A stretch of DNA of 64,000 nucleotides from Verticillium longisporum (GCA_019188255.1 JAETXT010000012.1:372001-436000), one strand, 5' to 3'; counted from the first letter of the stretch, positions 11,714 through 22,690 are shown. Notes: a model not told the origin generated them from the letters alone. A program made the numbers and translations.

Positions 11714-11926
11714 TCATCCCCCAATCCAACTGTTGGTTTTTACGAGAATTTCATCAGGCCAGTCTTCCATCTCAGCCTTTAGAATAAATAGCATCGTCTC
11801 TGAAGTCACCGATAGCCGTGACGAACAGTCAAGGGGCTCTATGATATCAAACCTAATTTTGAGTTGTAGGTCAGTTTTCGAAACATAAGGCCAATCTTCG
11901 ATGCGTGGGTCTCTTACAGATCTTCG
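11714..11926 (-). CDS. C-terminal coding fragment truncated by the assembly gap
   Basis: Read from the gap edge leftwards, this frame is open for 70 codons to a TGA at 11714-11716. Its composition looks protein-like (RIEDWPYVSKTDLQLKIRF, then AEMEDWPDEILVKTNSWIGG). It has no start codon because its 5' part lies in the N gap. No family recognised. It may be the 3' end of a host gene or of an element linked to the nearby repeat. Confidence 0.35.
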   Translation of the reverse strand, partial: RRSVRDPRIEDWPYVSKTDLQLKIRFDIIEPLDCSSRLSVTSETMLFILKAEMEDWPDEILVKTNSWIGG

Positions 11927-12426
11927 NNNNNNNNNNNNNNNNNNNNNNNNNNNNNNNNNNNNNNNNNNNNNNNNNNNNNNNNNNNNNNNNNNNNNNNNNN
12001 NNNNNNNNNNNNNNNNNNNNNNNNNNNNNNNNNNNNNNNNNNNNNNNNNNNNNNNNNNNNNNNNNNNNNNNNNNNNNNNNNNNNNNNNNNNNNNNNNNNN
12101 NNNNNNNNNNNNNNNNNNNNNNNNNNNNNNNNNNNNNNNNNNNNNNNNNNNNNNNNNNNNNNNNNNNNNNNNNNNNNNNNNNNNNNNNNNNNNNNNNNNN
12201 NNNNNNNNNNNNNNNNNNNNNNNNNNNNNNNNNNNNNNNNNNNNNNNNNNNNNNNNNNNNNNNNNNNNNNNNNNNNNNNNNNNNNNNNNNNNNNNNNNNN
12301 NNNNNNNNNNNNNNNNNNNNNNNNNNNNNNNNNNNNNNNNNNNNNNNNNNNNNNNNNNNNNNNNNNNNNNNNNNNNNNNNNNNNNNNNNNNNNNNNNNNN
12401 NNNNNNNNNNNNNNNNNNNNNNNNNN
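11927..12426. other. Assembly gap (500 N)
   Basis: Exactly 500 N, a round placeholder length rather than a measured gap. It abuts telomere repeats on its right, so it is likely a scaffold join of uncertain validity. Confidence 0.99.
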
Positions 12427-12492
12427 AACCCTAACCCTAACCCTAACCCTAACCCTAACCCTAACCCTAACCCTAACCCTAACCCTAACCCT
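12427..12492. repeat. Telomeric repeat array (CCCTAA), 11 units
   Basis: Eleven perfect AACCCT units directly follow the gap. The C-rich strand is on the plus strand, the orientation of a left chromosome end with the chromosome running right. Non-repeat, presumably subtelomeric sequence starts at 12493. Confidence 0.97.
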
Positions 12493-12868
12493 AAAACAAT
12501 CACAGTACAGCAATACCATGAGTTTCATCAAAACTATATGCATGACTTGAATGGTTGATGGAGATTTGCTATAATAGATTTCTGTTCCCTGACGGTACCT
12601 AGTTCAAGCTAGCTAGATCGACTCAAGTCCAAACATTCATGTGTACACACTATGTGTCAGGACCTGAGGGAGGTATGAGACCAACAGGGGATCGCCTGTT
12701 GTTTGATCGTAGGAATCAAGAAGAGAGGACCGAGCGCAGTGAGGGAATAGTTATAAGAAAGGTCAACGGACTAAGATTTAGAGAAGGGTATCGATTATTC
12801 TATCTTCCTAGAGACCCCCAAGAGACCAACAGTTGAACCCTTCACTCGTTGCACAAGACTCCTTGACA
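12493..12868. other. Telomere-adjacent sequence, no gene recognised
   Basis: About 375 bp between the telomere array and the first gene. I see no RecQ-type helicase fragment or tandem subtelomere repeat. Confidence 0.5.
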
Positions 12869-13770
12869 CTATGCTGGGCCTGAAAGATGCGCAAGAATAG
12901 CATCCATCAGCGCCTGACCGCTCAGTGCTTCTCCAGTGGCAGGTGCTGTAGGTGTGGCCGTCCCAGCCGGCGGAGCAGGTACCGCTGGTGGAGCTGCGAC
13001 TGCGGCGGGATCCGGGATGAAGAAGGCGAATTCTCCGTTGATGTTGGCCACGGTGACAGTCAGTTCGTTCTCTTCTCGCTCGAATTCCAGCTCGCCGACG
13101 GCAGGTCCAATGACAAAGGCATTTGTTTCGGTGCACAAGCGAGCAGCCTGGCCCTTGCTAATGTCCAGAGTGTCTGTCGTCTGTTAGTTGCGCTGAGCCG
13201 CTGGCAAATGAAGATATAACTGACTGTTGGCGTTCAGAATGTAGTCTACTTTCTGAAGCGTAAGACCGTCCGTGCCTTCAGCGAGGGAGATGATCCAAGA
13301 AACAGGCTCGACTGCAATAAACCCAGCAGGAGGCGCAGCTGGGCTCTTATTCTCAGTGACTGTCAAGGTGCGCCCCACAGGGCCTTGCAGCTCAACCTCG
13401 AAGACACCGTTGACCTATGGGGAGTCAGAATGGAGACGTGACAACAATCGGGCGTTCAACTTACACCAGGAGGATACAGTGTGTCAGTCTTGATATTGTT
13501 GCCTCCAACTGCGATGGGTGTGTCGAACTGAGCTTGCTGCTCGACCTCGTTCGCTTTATTCTCCTCTCCAGCTTCGCCACCGGCTTTGCCTCCCGCACCA
13601 CCACCGACCGCGGGCTCACTAGCACCTATTTCAGCTCCAGCTCCAGCCTCGCCTGCATCGGCGGCTCGTCCGCCTCGAGAGACAAGAGCGCTGCCGCGAT
13701 CAATTGAGGTAGGCAACGCGGAGACAGCTGAGAGCTGAGCAGCAACGAGAGTAATCCAAGAAAGCTTCAT
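12869..13770 (-). CDS. Small secreted Ala/Gly-rich protein of unknown function (three exons)
   Basis: The start is the ATG at 13770, which opens a clear signal peptide (MKLSWITLVAAQLSAVSA) followed by LPTSIDRGSALVSRG, resembling a propeptide. The mature part begins with a Gly/Ala/Glu-rich linker. Introns at 13415-13464 (GTAAGT...CATAG) and about 13172-13215 (GTCAGT, branch CTAAC) restore one frame. A folded-looking domain then follows (VNGVFEVELQGPVGRTLTV, VEPVSWIISLAEGTDGL, LCTETNAFVIG, GELEFEREENELTVTV), and the tail is Ala/Pro-rich. Only about 0.4 kb from the telomere array. No enzyme family recognised; role unknown, with an extracellular or effector-type function possible but unproven. 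Confidence 0.7.
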
Positions 13771-15210
13771 GTTGAAGGACGAGGACAAGAAGTACAAGAC
13801 TGCGAGAATTGAAGAACTGGTCGCTAGAATAGACAAGAGGGGCGGTCCAGCCGAAAGAACGTGATAGAAGTCAGAACAAGCTCGCTAAAGAGAAGGTGAA
13901 GCCGATGATGAGGAAAAAAAAAATTGATACGGGAGCCGATTGCTAGCCGATCTTTATACATTACGACGCCAGGCCGTCTGGCGTCAATTGACACTCGGGT
14001 AAAACTGCCTGGCCGCAATGAAACCTTCCTCGCCCCCGTTGGTGAAGATGCAGTTGAACATCATAAGAGCAGATCGTGGCCCCACCCCCGCACGGGGTTT
14101 CAGACGACAGCCAGCGATGTGGTATATATAGACCTCAAACAGCCAAGGCAATTGGACGATGCCTCCTGCAGAGAATGTGCGCCAAACTAATCGTTACTTC
14201 TCGACAGATGGCAGGCTTTATTCGTCGTCCGAAAGAACCGCGCCAGTTTCACAGTGCTTACAGGCAGGCCGATTTGGCGTTCAATAGAATGCCAAGACGC
14301 GAACGTGCCATGAAGCCCGCCACTGTTTGAACATGCGATGCATGGTCAACGCAGGATTGCTCCGCGCGCTCGAAATATCTTGCGCGCACACAAGCAATGG
14401 CGGTTTGGTCGGAGCAAAGTGTTCTGTGTATCGTCATAATCATGTTTGCCCTCGACGACGCAGGTGATTTTACTTCTTGCACAGCAAACTCCGGGTTGTG
14501 CAAGACGAAGTAAAGGCTTACGTGCGCGAACGAGTAAGCTAAACACGTCTCGTATAGATCCCGCACGCTCTTGAATGTAAAGACAGGCGTTCGGCTCATG
14601 ATCTTATAGGTTGGCGTTAATTGTCAAGTAAGCACACTCATGCGGCGATTGTTCATCTGGTTCGTGGTATTGCAGCAGCCGTGAGAGGCTACAGCGATGA
14701 GGCGTCGGATTAAGGTGTGGACCAGAGACCTCTTCAACTTGTTGTGCTTTATGTCGGGTGACACGCTGTGCTCACCAGAACACAGCATCTCAAGAACGCA
14801 TGTGCCGGCTGGGTCACAGGCGAGATCTGGGGTGCGGGCACATCCACGATTGGCCGGCGATCTCCCCAAGTCCCCCGTGGAGATATCACGAAGTGTGTGG
14901 GGAAGGGCATTTCGGCCGGCGGCCGATATTGGCCGGGGGATCACGAGCGAACGCCGACTGACTGCCTTCAAAAGGGCACGACGGACGACCCCGTGGCAAA
15001 ACCGCCGAGACAGATCACAGAATGTGGTGCGTTGAGTTGGCAGCGAGGTCTACTAACTTGACGACAAAGTTGCATCGCCGTCTGTGTTGGGTTTGGCACT
15101 CGAGACCATGAGCCACGGACCTCGAATTTTCACAACATGGCGGCCTTGTCACGATGGACAGGATGTGGCAGCTTGTCTACATTGCGGAAGACTAACCGGC
15201 AGACGGCTGC
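13771..15210. other. Intergenic / divergent promoter region
   Basis: Lies between the divergent secreted-protein and glucanase genes. A 113-codon minus-strand frame (14258-14599, ATG start) is present but has no recognisable domain, and I do not call it. A GC-rich stretch at 14800-14960 with GGGG/CCCC tracts may be part of the glucanase promoter. Confidence 0.45.
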
Positions 15211-15217
15211 TATAAAG
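15211..15217 (+). promoter_or_regulatory. TATA box of the GH64 gene
   Basis: TATAAAG lies 72 bp upstream of the glucanase ATG, in good position for a fungal core promoter. Confidence 0.55.
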
Positions 15218-15282
15218 TGAGAACAAGAAGACACTCTCAAAATATATGACTTGCCCAGCAGCATACCCTGATTACCATCATC

Positions 15283-16587
15283 ATGCAATTCCTTACCTTT
15301 CTCTTTGCTCTGACGGCTTCAGCCGCTACAGTGACTCTGAACGACTTCACCAGAACCTGGCCAGGCGGTGTTGACAATGTCATCGTGACAGAGGCCAACA
15401 CGCTCAACGGCACGGTCAACAGTGAGGTTGAACCTGCCAGAGCGCCTCTACCCGGCAATCTACCACTTAGCCTCGTCAACAACTTTGCTGGAGGATCATT
15501 GAACGCCTACATCTCGGGACTCGATTCAAATGGCGCGGTAGTATTCTTGGCTGCGGACGGCAGTTTGGTCTACCCAGCCTCTGGCGGCTCCAGTGTCCCG
15601 GTCCCCATTGACGCCGACATCGCCATTCCGTTGCCTCCCAAGGGGCAGACATTGCGCATAACACTGCCGATCGCTCTGAGCTCGGGTCGCGTGTATTTTT
15701 CGGCTGGCAAGCTGGATTTCTTCATGGTATTCACTGGTTCTGGCGACGGACTGGTGCAGCCCTCGATCAACAACCTGCAAGATCCCAGCGCTGGGCTCAA
15801 TTGGGGGTTCGTCGAGCTGACGCTGACTCCGGAAGGCGTCATTTGGGCCAACATTAGTTTCGTCGACTTTGTCGGCCTCGTATTTGGAATGCGACTAGTG
15901 AACCGCGACGGCAGCGTGCAGGAGGTTCTCGGCCTGCCAGCGGGTGCTGTGGACAGCATTTGCAATAAACTGCGCGTCCAAGGGGATATCGACGGGCGAC
16001 CTTGGGCAGCGCACTGCATCGAGGGACCCACGGGTGGTCCATTGCGCGTTGTCTCACCGAACAACTACGCCACAATAAATCCAGGAGCCTTCGCCGACTA
16101 CTGGACAGTCTATGCCGATGAGGCGTGGCGGCGGTACGCAAACCAGCCTCTATACATCAACACGCAAAACGAGAACGGCGTAGTGGAGTGTCGCGTCACG
16201 GGCGACACTCTATCGTGCGACGGCGACAACCGTGGCTACGCGAAACCCGAAGCTGTCGATATTTGGGGCTGCAATAGCGGGCCATTTGGCATCCGACAGG
16301 GTGATAATGCCGTCCACTACGCCGTGGTCCCACGGCTCTGCGCTGCCTTTGTCCGGACGACACTGCTGCTTGCTGGAGGCGACCTGCAGCCGGGAGTCGA
16401 CGCGCGCAACTATTATACGCAGGATCCAACTTCCCACTACAGCCGCGTCGTACATGAGCAGGAGGTGGATGGACGGGGCTATGCATTTCCATATGACGAC
16501 GTGAACCCTGATGGTGCTGAGGATGCTGCAGGTCTCGTCGCGTCGGGCAACTTTGATGTGCTGAACTTCTTCATCGGGGGCGTCTAG
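15283..16587 (+). CDS. Secreted GH64 beta-1,3-glucanase
   Basis: A single exon of 434 aa with signal peptide MQFLTFLFALTASAA. The central segment (LNWGFVELTL, then NISFVDFVGLVFGMRL) matches the GH64 active site. Glu178 and Asp195, 17 residues apart, align with the catalytic Glu/Asp pair known from bacterial laminaripentaose-producing glucanases. The C-terminal YSRVVHEQEVDGRGYAFPYD motif is typical of fungal GH64 proteins. The expected reaction is endo- or exo-hydrolysis of beta-1,3-glucan outside the cell, for wall remodelling or attack on other fungi. The length is normal, and no frameshift is present, unlike several neighbours. The gene is convergent with the desaturase, about 150 bp away. 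Confidence 0.92.
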   Translation: MQFLTFLFALTASAATVTLNDFTRTWPGGVDNVIVTEANTLNGTVNSEVEPARAPLPGNLPLSLVNNFAGGSLNAYISGLDSNGAVVFLAADGSLVYPASGGSSVPVPIDADIAIPLPPKGQTLRITLPIALSSGRVYFSAGKLDFFMVFTGSGDGLVQPSINNLQDPSAGLNWGFVELTLTPEGVIWANISFVDFVGLVFGMRLVNRDGSVQEVLGLPAGAVDSICNKLRVQGDIDGRPWAAHCIEGPTGGPLRVVSPNNYATINPGAFADYWTVYADEAWRRYANQPLYINTQNENGVVECRVTGDTLSCDGDNRGYAKPEAVDIWGCNSGPFGIRQGDNAVHYAVVPRLCAAFVRTTLLLAGGDLQPGVDARNYYTQDPTSHYSRVVHEQEVDGRGYAFPYDDVNPDGAEDAAGLVASGNFDVLNFFIGGV

Positions 16588-16735
16588 ATGACCCCTCATG
16601 CGAGTGGGATTCGCAGGGCTAGTAGATGTATCAAGTTGGAATCAATCATCCGGACCGTGGCCGGGTCTCTAATTCATCTCTCTAAGACGCGTCTATGTTC
16701 TATGTGTATCGCCTGTGAAGGCCGTCTCGCAAAGT

Positions 16736-18105
16736 CTAGTTCTTGACCCAGCGCATGTTGCCCTTGATATCAGGGTCGTTCTCGACGTAGTGCAGAGTGC
16801 CGAAGACGGACCACAGCTGGCCAAGGAAGCTGCGATCGTCGCGGATGTACAGGTCACCGAGCAGAGGCTTCATGGCCTCAGTAGCCTCATCAGCCTTGTA
16901 GAAGGGATGCGGCTGCGACAATTAGCGACAGATTGACCTAGGGAAGTCCATCGTGCAACTTACGGGAAAAGGTGGTGCACAACGTGCTTCTCAATGATGC
17001 CGTGGAAGAGGTGCTTGCCAATGAAACCAAACTCGCGGTCGACGGTGGCAAGGGCACCCTTGACGAAGGTCCAGCCCTCCTCGTTGAAGTGGGGGACATC
17101 AGGGTGGTTGTGGTGGAGATAAGTGATGGCAACTAAAGCCTTGTTAGCAGGAGACTCACAATAGCCAAGGTCGACGAAACTAACCCAGCCAGTGGTGGAC
17201 CCAGAAGTAGGGAACAGCGTAAAGGAAGAGAACGGTCGAGAGATCCAGGGCCTGAGTGGCGTAGTAGAGCGCGGTGAACATCAGGGCCAGGCCGATGTCG
17301 GTGATGGCGACGAGGACCTCGCTGGAGCGGAAGACGGCGCTGGTGGGCTCAAAGTGGCTGACGCGGAAGTACTTGCCGAGACCGGACGGCTCGCTCTGCT
17401 TGCTGCCCTTGCCAGCGGTCACGTTGAAGAACAGGTATGCCTGCCAACCGAAGAGCTGGTGGAAGATGAGGGGCACAAGCTGGGCGAGGGGGTGTCCTCG
17501 AAGAGCTCGTGAAGGTTAAGGTTGGCGAGGAACGAGGGCAGGCGCGAAACGGGAGCCTTGGTAGCGGGAACGAAGGCCATGTCCTTGTTCATGTGGCCGG
17601 TGAAGCGGTGGTGGCGGTGGTGCGAGAACTTCCAGGAGAAGTAGGGCACCAGGAGGAAGGAGTGGAGGCCCAGCCAACGCAGTCGTTGAGCCTGGTGTGG
17701 GTGGAAAAGGCACCGTGTCCGCACTCGTGCCCGAGGATCCAGACGCCGGTACAGACGAGGCCCTGCACAAAGCCGTAGGCCATCCAAGCGGCGAAGCGCA
17801 GGTAGGCGTTAGGAATCGTAGGGATGAAGGTAAGGGCGGCCCAGACGAGACCGGTGACCATGGAAAGGTCGCGGAAGACGTAGTAGAAGGACGTCCATAG
17901 CGATGGCTCGAAACAATGGGCGGGGATGGTGTTGCGGATGGTCTGAATGTCGGGGAACACAGGCGCGGATTTCTAGCGAGGGGGCCAAAGGTCAGCCATT
18001 GAAACTGCAACGAGGGCTTTTAATGCTCGAACATACCTGCGGCTGGAGGACCACGGTCGCAGTGGCCGTGGTCGTGGAGGTGCGCTGGCGGGTGACGGTC
18101 GCCAT
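16736..18105 (-). CDS. Delta-12 / omega-3 fatty-acid desaturase; three single-base frame breaks as sequenced
   Basis: Exons run 18105-18037, 17972-17185, 17132-16964 and 16912-16736; the intended product is about 401 aa. All three histidine boxes are present: HECGHGAF, HHRHHRFTGH and HVVHH, which bind the di-iron centre of membrane acyl-lipid desaturases. Four hydrophobic spans fit an ER enzyme that inserts double bonds into oleoyl or linoleoyl chains on phospholipids. The choice between delta-12 and omega-3 activity cannot be made by eye. The frame breaks at G2 17667-17668, G5 17488-17492 and G3 16904-16906; adding one G at each restores family sequence exactly, pointing to consensus error in an essential-type gene. 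The start at 18105 has a good context (CACAATGGC). Confidence 0.9.
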
Positions 18106-20065
18106 TGTGATGGTGGTGAAAGCTGTTGGTGGGTGAACAGCAGAGAGATGTGTCAAGACGAAGAGATGGGAAGAAAAGGGGAGGAAAGGAAATGGGTCAA
18201 AGTTTCCAGCGGCGGCGCAAAGAAAAAGGCTTTTTGCAAGACCCTGACTCCCTGAGGAGGCAACCCGTGCATGTGCTTGTACTGTGCCTGCCAGTGCCCG
18301 CCGTACCTCTGCCGTGCCTCGCAAGGTTTCTTGCCTGTCTGAGAAGAGCCGGCGAAAGCTGCCCTGTGGGGATCGACGTCTCGTCTCTGTTGTCGAGGGC
18401 GGTCAAGGGATAAGGGCACCAAGCAAAGGGCCAAGCTCCTACAGCAACCCATGCAGACCCATTTTAGCAAGAGTGCCCCTTGTGGATCGATCTGAGTAAG
18501 GGCCCGTCGAATGCTCAAGGTGAAAAGGGGAAAAGTTGTGTTTTCACGGCTGGTAGGCATGGAACGGCGTTTGACGTTCTTCGTTCTGACTCGGAGGAGG
18601 CATGATGCGATTTTCCTAAGGTACCTAAGGTACACAAGTCGGGGCCTCAAGCATTGGGTTTCGCTGCCACGATCTGGCGCCTCGATCTAGCTGTCATCGA
18701 CGAATACCATTCGCACGCTGCCGTTCGCCCACGGGCAAGGGAACGCAGAAATGGGTGTGTGCGAGAGCGAGACCGACGCGTTTGTGCCTGTGGCAGACAA
18801 CGACAGGAGAGGGCAGGCATGCGAACTTGTTGAGGTGAGAGGAGCCGAGGTGGATGACCCGCAGGCGATCCCACGTCCCAAGCCGAAGCAGTTTGTCGCT
18901 TAACCCCCCGCGCTAGCCAGTACAGGACTAGAGGGGCCTGGACCTGGACTTTCGTGGTGAGATTTTCAGGGGTCCTGGCCTAAAAGCGGAGCCTCCCATG
19001 ATAAGGGTCTACTGGGCCCGGTGGGTTTTTCCACCAGGGGCGGGTCCCAACCCCAACAATTTTGACTCCTTCTCTTCTCTGTTTCTCCTCCCTCTCTCCC
19101 TTCTTGTCCTCATGGCCTCCCCTCGTTCTCTTGCTTTTGCACAGGGCAGCGACTCAGGCCCTCCGACGCTGTGAATTCGGCCAGTCGCCATTGGCTGGGT
19201 GCTTTTCCTCCGGCAGCTCGTCGAAACGGATGGAGTCGTGTTCCGAAAATCTGGGTCCTCTTCACATGCCACCAGGTCTGTCGCCTCACAAGAGACACGA
19301 CAGGGCCTAATGCGATGCGAACCTCTAATGCACCGGCTGTCGGCACCACACGCCGGACCAGGTGATTTCGCCTGCCGCTTCTGTGCATGTACGAGGACAT
19401 CGCATCAAGGAGGGCGGTGAGACGACGGATGAGCAAATCATTCAGTAAGCATGGAAGAGGCATGATCGCCCCCGGCTCCATCTAGGTGTGGCTTCCATTT
19501 GGCCGGGTTGCCAAGCTCACTTGTTCCAACAGAGTTGGCTCTCATATCTGATCACGGCAAACAGCTCTCACTGTTGGTCGCACTCACAGAACATCAGTGC
19601 ATGATCTAAGGGCAACCCAGGCAAATCGGGTCATTCCGGGCTCCTGAATCATCTCAATGTATGTCGCGCATTAGCAACAGGTGATCGCCAGCTATTTGTC
19701 TACTTTGAGCGTATTTTTGGCTGTTCGACTGCATTATATGAACCCTTGTCTGAGCCACCTCATGTTCTCCTTCACATGTCAGTCGGAGAAAACCCACCCA
19801 GTCGAGACTTCAAGGCTGCTTCGGGGGTACAAGGCTACGAAAACTGTCCAGCTGTCGCCCCCAGGTCCCGATTAACCGCCTCGATCTGATTTCTGTTTTC
19901 TAGGCGTCGGACTGACAAAGGCCGTGGCTGTCTACTTGCGCCTCTGTTTAGAAATCGCTCACAACAGACAGAGCTGAAAGCTTGAGTCCGGGGCATTGCA
20001 AGGTTGTTTGCTGCAGGTGGGGTCTCAGTCTAGCAATACGTTCTGGTTCAAGCTTCGTCTTGATC
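18106..20065. other. Intergenic / desaturase upstream region
   Basis: Probably long leader and promoter of the desaturase. Open frames here have no family motifs. Confidence 0.5.
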
Positions 20066-20287
20066 TTAGATTGATTTACAACGTCGTCGTAGAGGAAGTT
20101 GGACATGTTTTTGGGTGATTGTGTCTCGTTGTGTTGCCGGGAGCTGGAGTAACTCGCCGTCTTCAGCCATGCGCGCTATGAAGACAGCTGCTGTTGTGGT
20201 TGTTGGCAGTTCAATGCAAACAGTACGGGCGATCAATAGTAAGACTGTAATCAATGGAACAACTATACCAATCCAATGTTGCTTCAT
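20066..20287 (-). CDS. Possible small secreted peptide (73 aa), weak
   Basis: An ATG at 20287 opens MKQHWIGIVVPLITVLLLIA, a plausible signal peptide, followed by about 50 residues without cysteines. There is no homology I recognise and no splice evidence. It could equally be a chance frame. Confidence 0.25.
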   Translation of the reverse strand: MKQHWIGIVVPLITVLLLIARTVCIELPTTTTAAVFIARMAEDGELLQLPATQRDTITQKHVQLPLRRRCKSI

Positions 20288-20723
20288 GGCAGAGGTTAGA
20301 AGAGTAAAAATGGCCGGCTCCGCCCTTGGAAATTACTTGAGCGCAAAAGCACATTTGCTCAATCTCTTCCTGGGCTAAGGTATGTAACTTAGAGGGTCAA
20401 TGGATGCACGAGACTGCCGTGTCGGTAAATCTTTGATTCTTTCAGAGTTCCAGCGAATCGCATACTCGGCATCAGAATGACAGGAAAACTGAATACGGAT
20501 CCTCGTCAGCGGGAGCAACTGTTCGTCATTGGCTGTTGGGTGGGGATTCTTCCAGGCTGACTGACGATGGGCCCCCCACTGGCCCCAGCCGCAAATTTGA
20601 GCCTCCGCCTCGAGCAGCCTCCGAGGAGCCGAAAGGTTATTTGCACCTCTCAGCCCCGCCGTCCGTCAACAAACACCCCATGAGCTTCATCCGACGAACG
20701 TCAGCATTGTCGAGATTGGCATC
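20288..20723. other. Intergenic, no gene recognised
   Basis: Promoter region of the downstream hydrolase. The in-frame TGA upstream of 20724 supports that start. Confidence 0.5.
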
Positions 20724-21701
20724 ATGTCACCCCACATACTCTTATACTTCATCCCAGGCAATCCTGGCTATGTCGACTACTACACGGACTACTTGCACGA
20801 CCTCAAATCAAGGGCCGCTTTCGCCGAGGGCCATATCCACGTCCATGGGCGCGATCTTGCTGGTTTCCGTGATGACAGCCACAGACCATTCACTCGCGAC
20901 AGCCCACCATATGACCTTGAGGTTCAGATAGAAACCATCTTCAGACACCTGGCGTCCCTCCGCCGGACGAACACGTCTCGTGGTACTCCCGGAACAGTGG
21001 GCCAGCCATATGACCTTGTCGTCATCGCTGGACACTCCGTCGGTGCATACATAGCTCTTGAGATTTTCCATCGCCACCAAAAGGATCCTTCGGCTGCACC
21101 ACACCTCAATCTCCATGCTGGTATCCTACTTTTTCCAACCGTCACGCACATTGCGCAGTCGCCGAGCGGCCGTCGGCTGGCCCTTCTCGCGTCGTACCCG
21201 GCCGTGGGCGGCATTGCTCACATTGTCGCTAAGGCCATCCTCCTCTTCTGGCCCGCTTGTGTGCTACAACTCTTCGTATCGTTCATCCTTGGACAGTCAC
21301 CAGTCGCCACGAAAACTACTGTTGACTTCCTCAAGAGTCGCGATGGCGTTTGGCAGGCGCTTCATATGGGCCAAGACGAGATGCGCGTCATCGCCGAAGA
21401 CAAGTGGGATAATTCGTTGTGGAATCTTTCAGCGGCAAACCGGTCTTCAAAACCAAGCCCCCGCTTCTTCTTCTTCTTCGGCGAAAATGACCATTGGGTA
21501 TCGAACCGGTTCAGAGATCACTTCATCGAATCCCGCGCCAAGCACATTGACAACGGATGGGCGCATGTTGAGATTGACCAAACCGGTCTTCCTCACGCTT
21601 TCTGTACGACGCAACAGAACAGTCGAGGAGTTGCTGCAAAAACTGCGGGCTGGCTGCGTGAAATATGGGATGCGGCAAATGATTCGAGCAAGTTGGAGTA
21701 A
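20724..21701 (+). CDS. Lipid-droplet-associated hydrolase (LDAH/DUF2305 family)
   Basis: A single exon of 325 aa. It opens with the family's hallmark LLYFIPGNPGYVDYYTDYL. The alpha/beta-hydrolase triad is visible: Ser105 in GHSVGAYIA, Asp256 in FGENDHWV and His291 in LPHAFC. A hydrophobic stretch at about 165-190 (AILLFWPACVLQLFVSFIL) could anchor the protein to the lipid-droplet surface. Related proteins (mammalian LDAH, yeast Ldh1) act on lipid-droplet neutral lipids or esters; the substrate here is inferred. The start at ATG 20724 is fixed by an upstream in-frame stop. Tail-to-tail with the decayed hydrolase at 21804-22690. Confidence 0.87.
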   Translation: MSPHILLYFIPGNPGYVDYYTDYLHDLKSRAAFAEGHIHVHGRDLAGFRDDSHRPFTRDSPPYDLEVQIETIFRHLASLRRTNTSRGTPGTVGQPYDLVVIAGHSVGAYIALEIFHRHQKDPSAAPHLNLHAGILLFPTVTHIAQSPSGRRLALLASYPAVGGIAHIVAKAILLFWPACVLQLFVSFILGQSPVATKTTVDFLKSRDGVWQALHMGQDEMRVIAEDKWDNSLWNLSAANRSSKPSPRFFFFFGENDHWVSNRFRDHFIESRAKHIDNGWAHVEIDQTGLPHAFCTTQQNSRGVAAKTAGWLREIWDAANDSSKLE

Positions 21702-21803
21702 GTTTGCAAATTCTTCTTTCAAAATCTCAAATACACAAAAGCGCATCATTTTAGTTTCAATCCAGCACGCGCCCCTGCTTACTGCTTCTTCCCCACGTCA
21801 GAG

Positions 21804-22690
21804 TCAGGTAGAAAGTGAGGTCGACAGGAAATCAACCAATTTGGGAACACTCTCAGATACTTCATCGTACAAGTTCATATGGCCTTTCCCGTTCATCACG
21901 TACAGCTCTTTCGGTTCCGCAGCTTGGTTCAAAGCTTGCCAGCTCATATCTGCCTTTACTGCTTGATCCCTGATGATCATAAGCAAGGGCCGGGGTGAGA
22001 TCCAGTCGATCTAAGTGAAAGAGGCATACACCGCCATGAGCTCCACGCTGCGCCGAACGCATTCGGTCGTCGGGTTTGGGTGCTTGCCCCGACCTGGTAT
22101 TTCGTAGTATTTCTTGGCCTCTTCCCCGAAAGTTTCGAGGATGTTCAGCATCGCCGGCTGCCGGCCTTTTGCCTCTGCAATGCGATCTTTTGTGGCTTGA
22201 ACTAGCTGTTGCTGAGTGTTTCTTTGGTCGTACTGGTACGTGTTATCTGGCCCCAACAACCAAGGAACATAGTCACACGAGCACAGATGCGAACCTCAGT
22301 CACTGTGGCAGATGCCACAACACCCAGACGCGCAGATAGCTACGAGTCCAATGAGACCCGAGTCAATGCCCACGTCACGATCCATCGTTCAGAGGAACAA
22401 TGCCGCGCTCTTGAAATCCTCAATGCTCTGGGAGGGGTCCTCCAAGCAACGAGGCTCACCGCCGCTTGCGCCGTAATATGCGGCGTCTAAGGCGAAGGCG
22501 TGGAAACCAGTGTCCGCGAGACACCGAGCGTGTATACCAGAAGCTTGCTCCTTGATGCCTGTGCCAGGATGCCCAACTACTATCATGGCTTCTTTGCGAT
22601 TGGGTACGGAAGAATCGGGCGAAATGAGATTCTCAACAACATCTATGCCACGACCAGGGAATTTGACCTGGCGGCAGGTTAATATGATGA
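21804..22690 (-). pseudogene. Decayed YcjY/dienelactone-hydrolase-like alpha/beta hydrolase
   Basis: Collinear pieces of a ~300-aa hydrolase run leftwards: [47 protein letters not shown], then the nucleophile region AICASG, YQYDQRNTQQQL, and finally ISPRPLLMIIRDQAVKADM with the His region KGHMNLYDEV. There is no start codon before the first conserved segment. An in-frame TGA follows the AALFL segment (near 22390), the frame slips beside the nucleophile, about ten or more residues seem missing after it, and an in-frame TAG (~22013) precedes the last block. So many different lesions argue for a real pseudogene, unlike the single-run errors elsewhere. Confidence 0.65.

Noticed and set aside
12969..13090. 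Ala-rich plus-strand frames over the small secreted gene
   Set aside because: They are antisense shadows of the minus-strand exons, which have a signal peptide and consistent splice phases.
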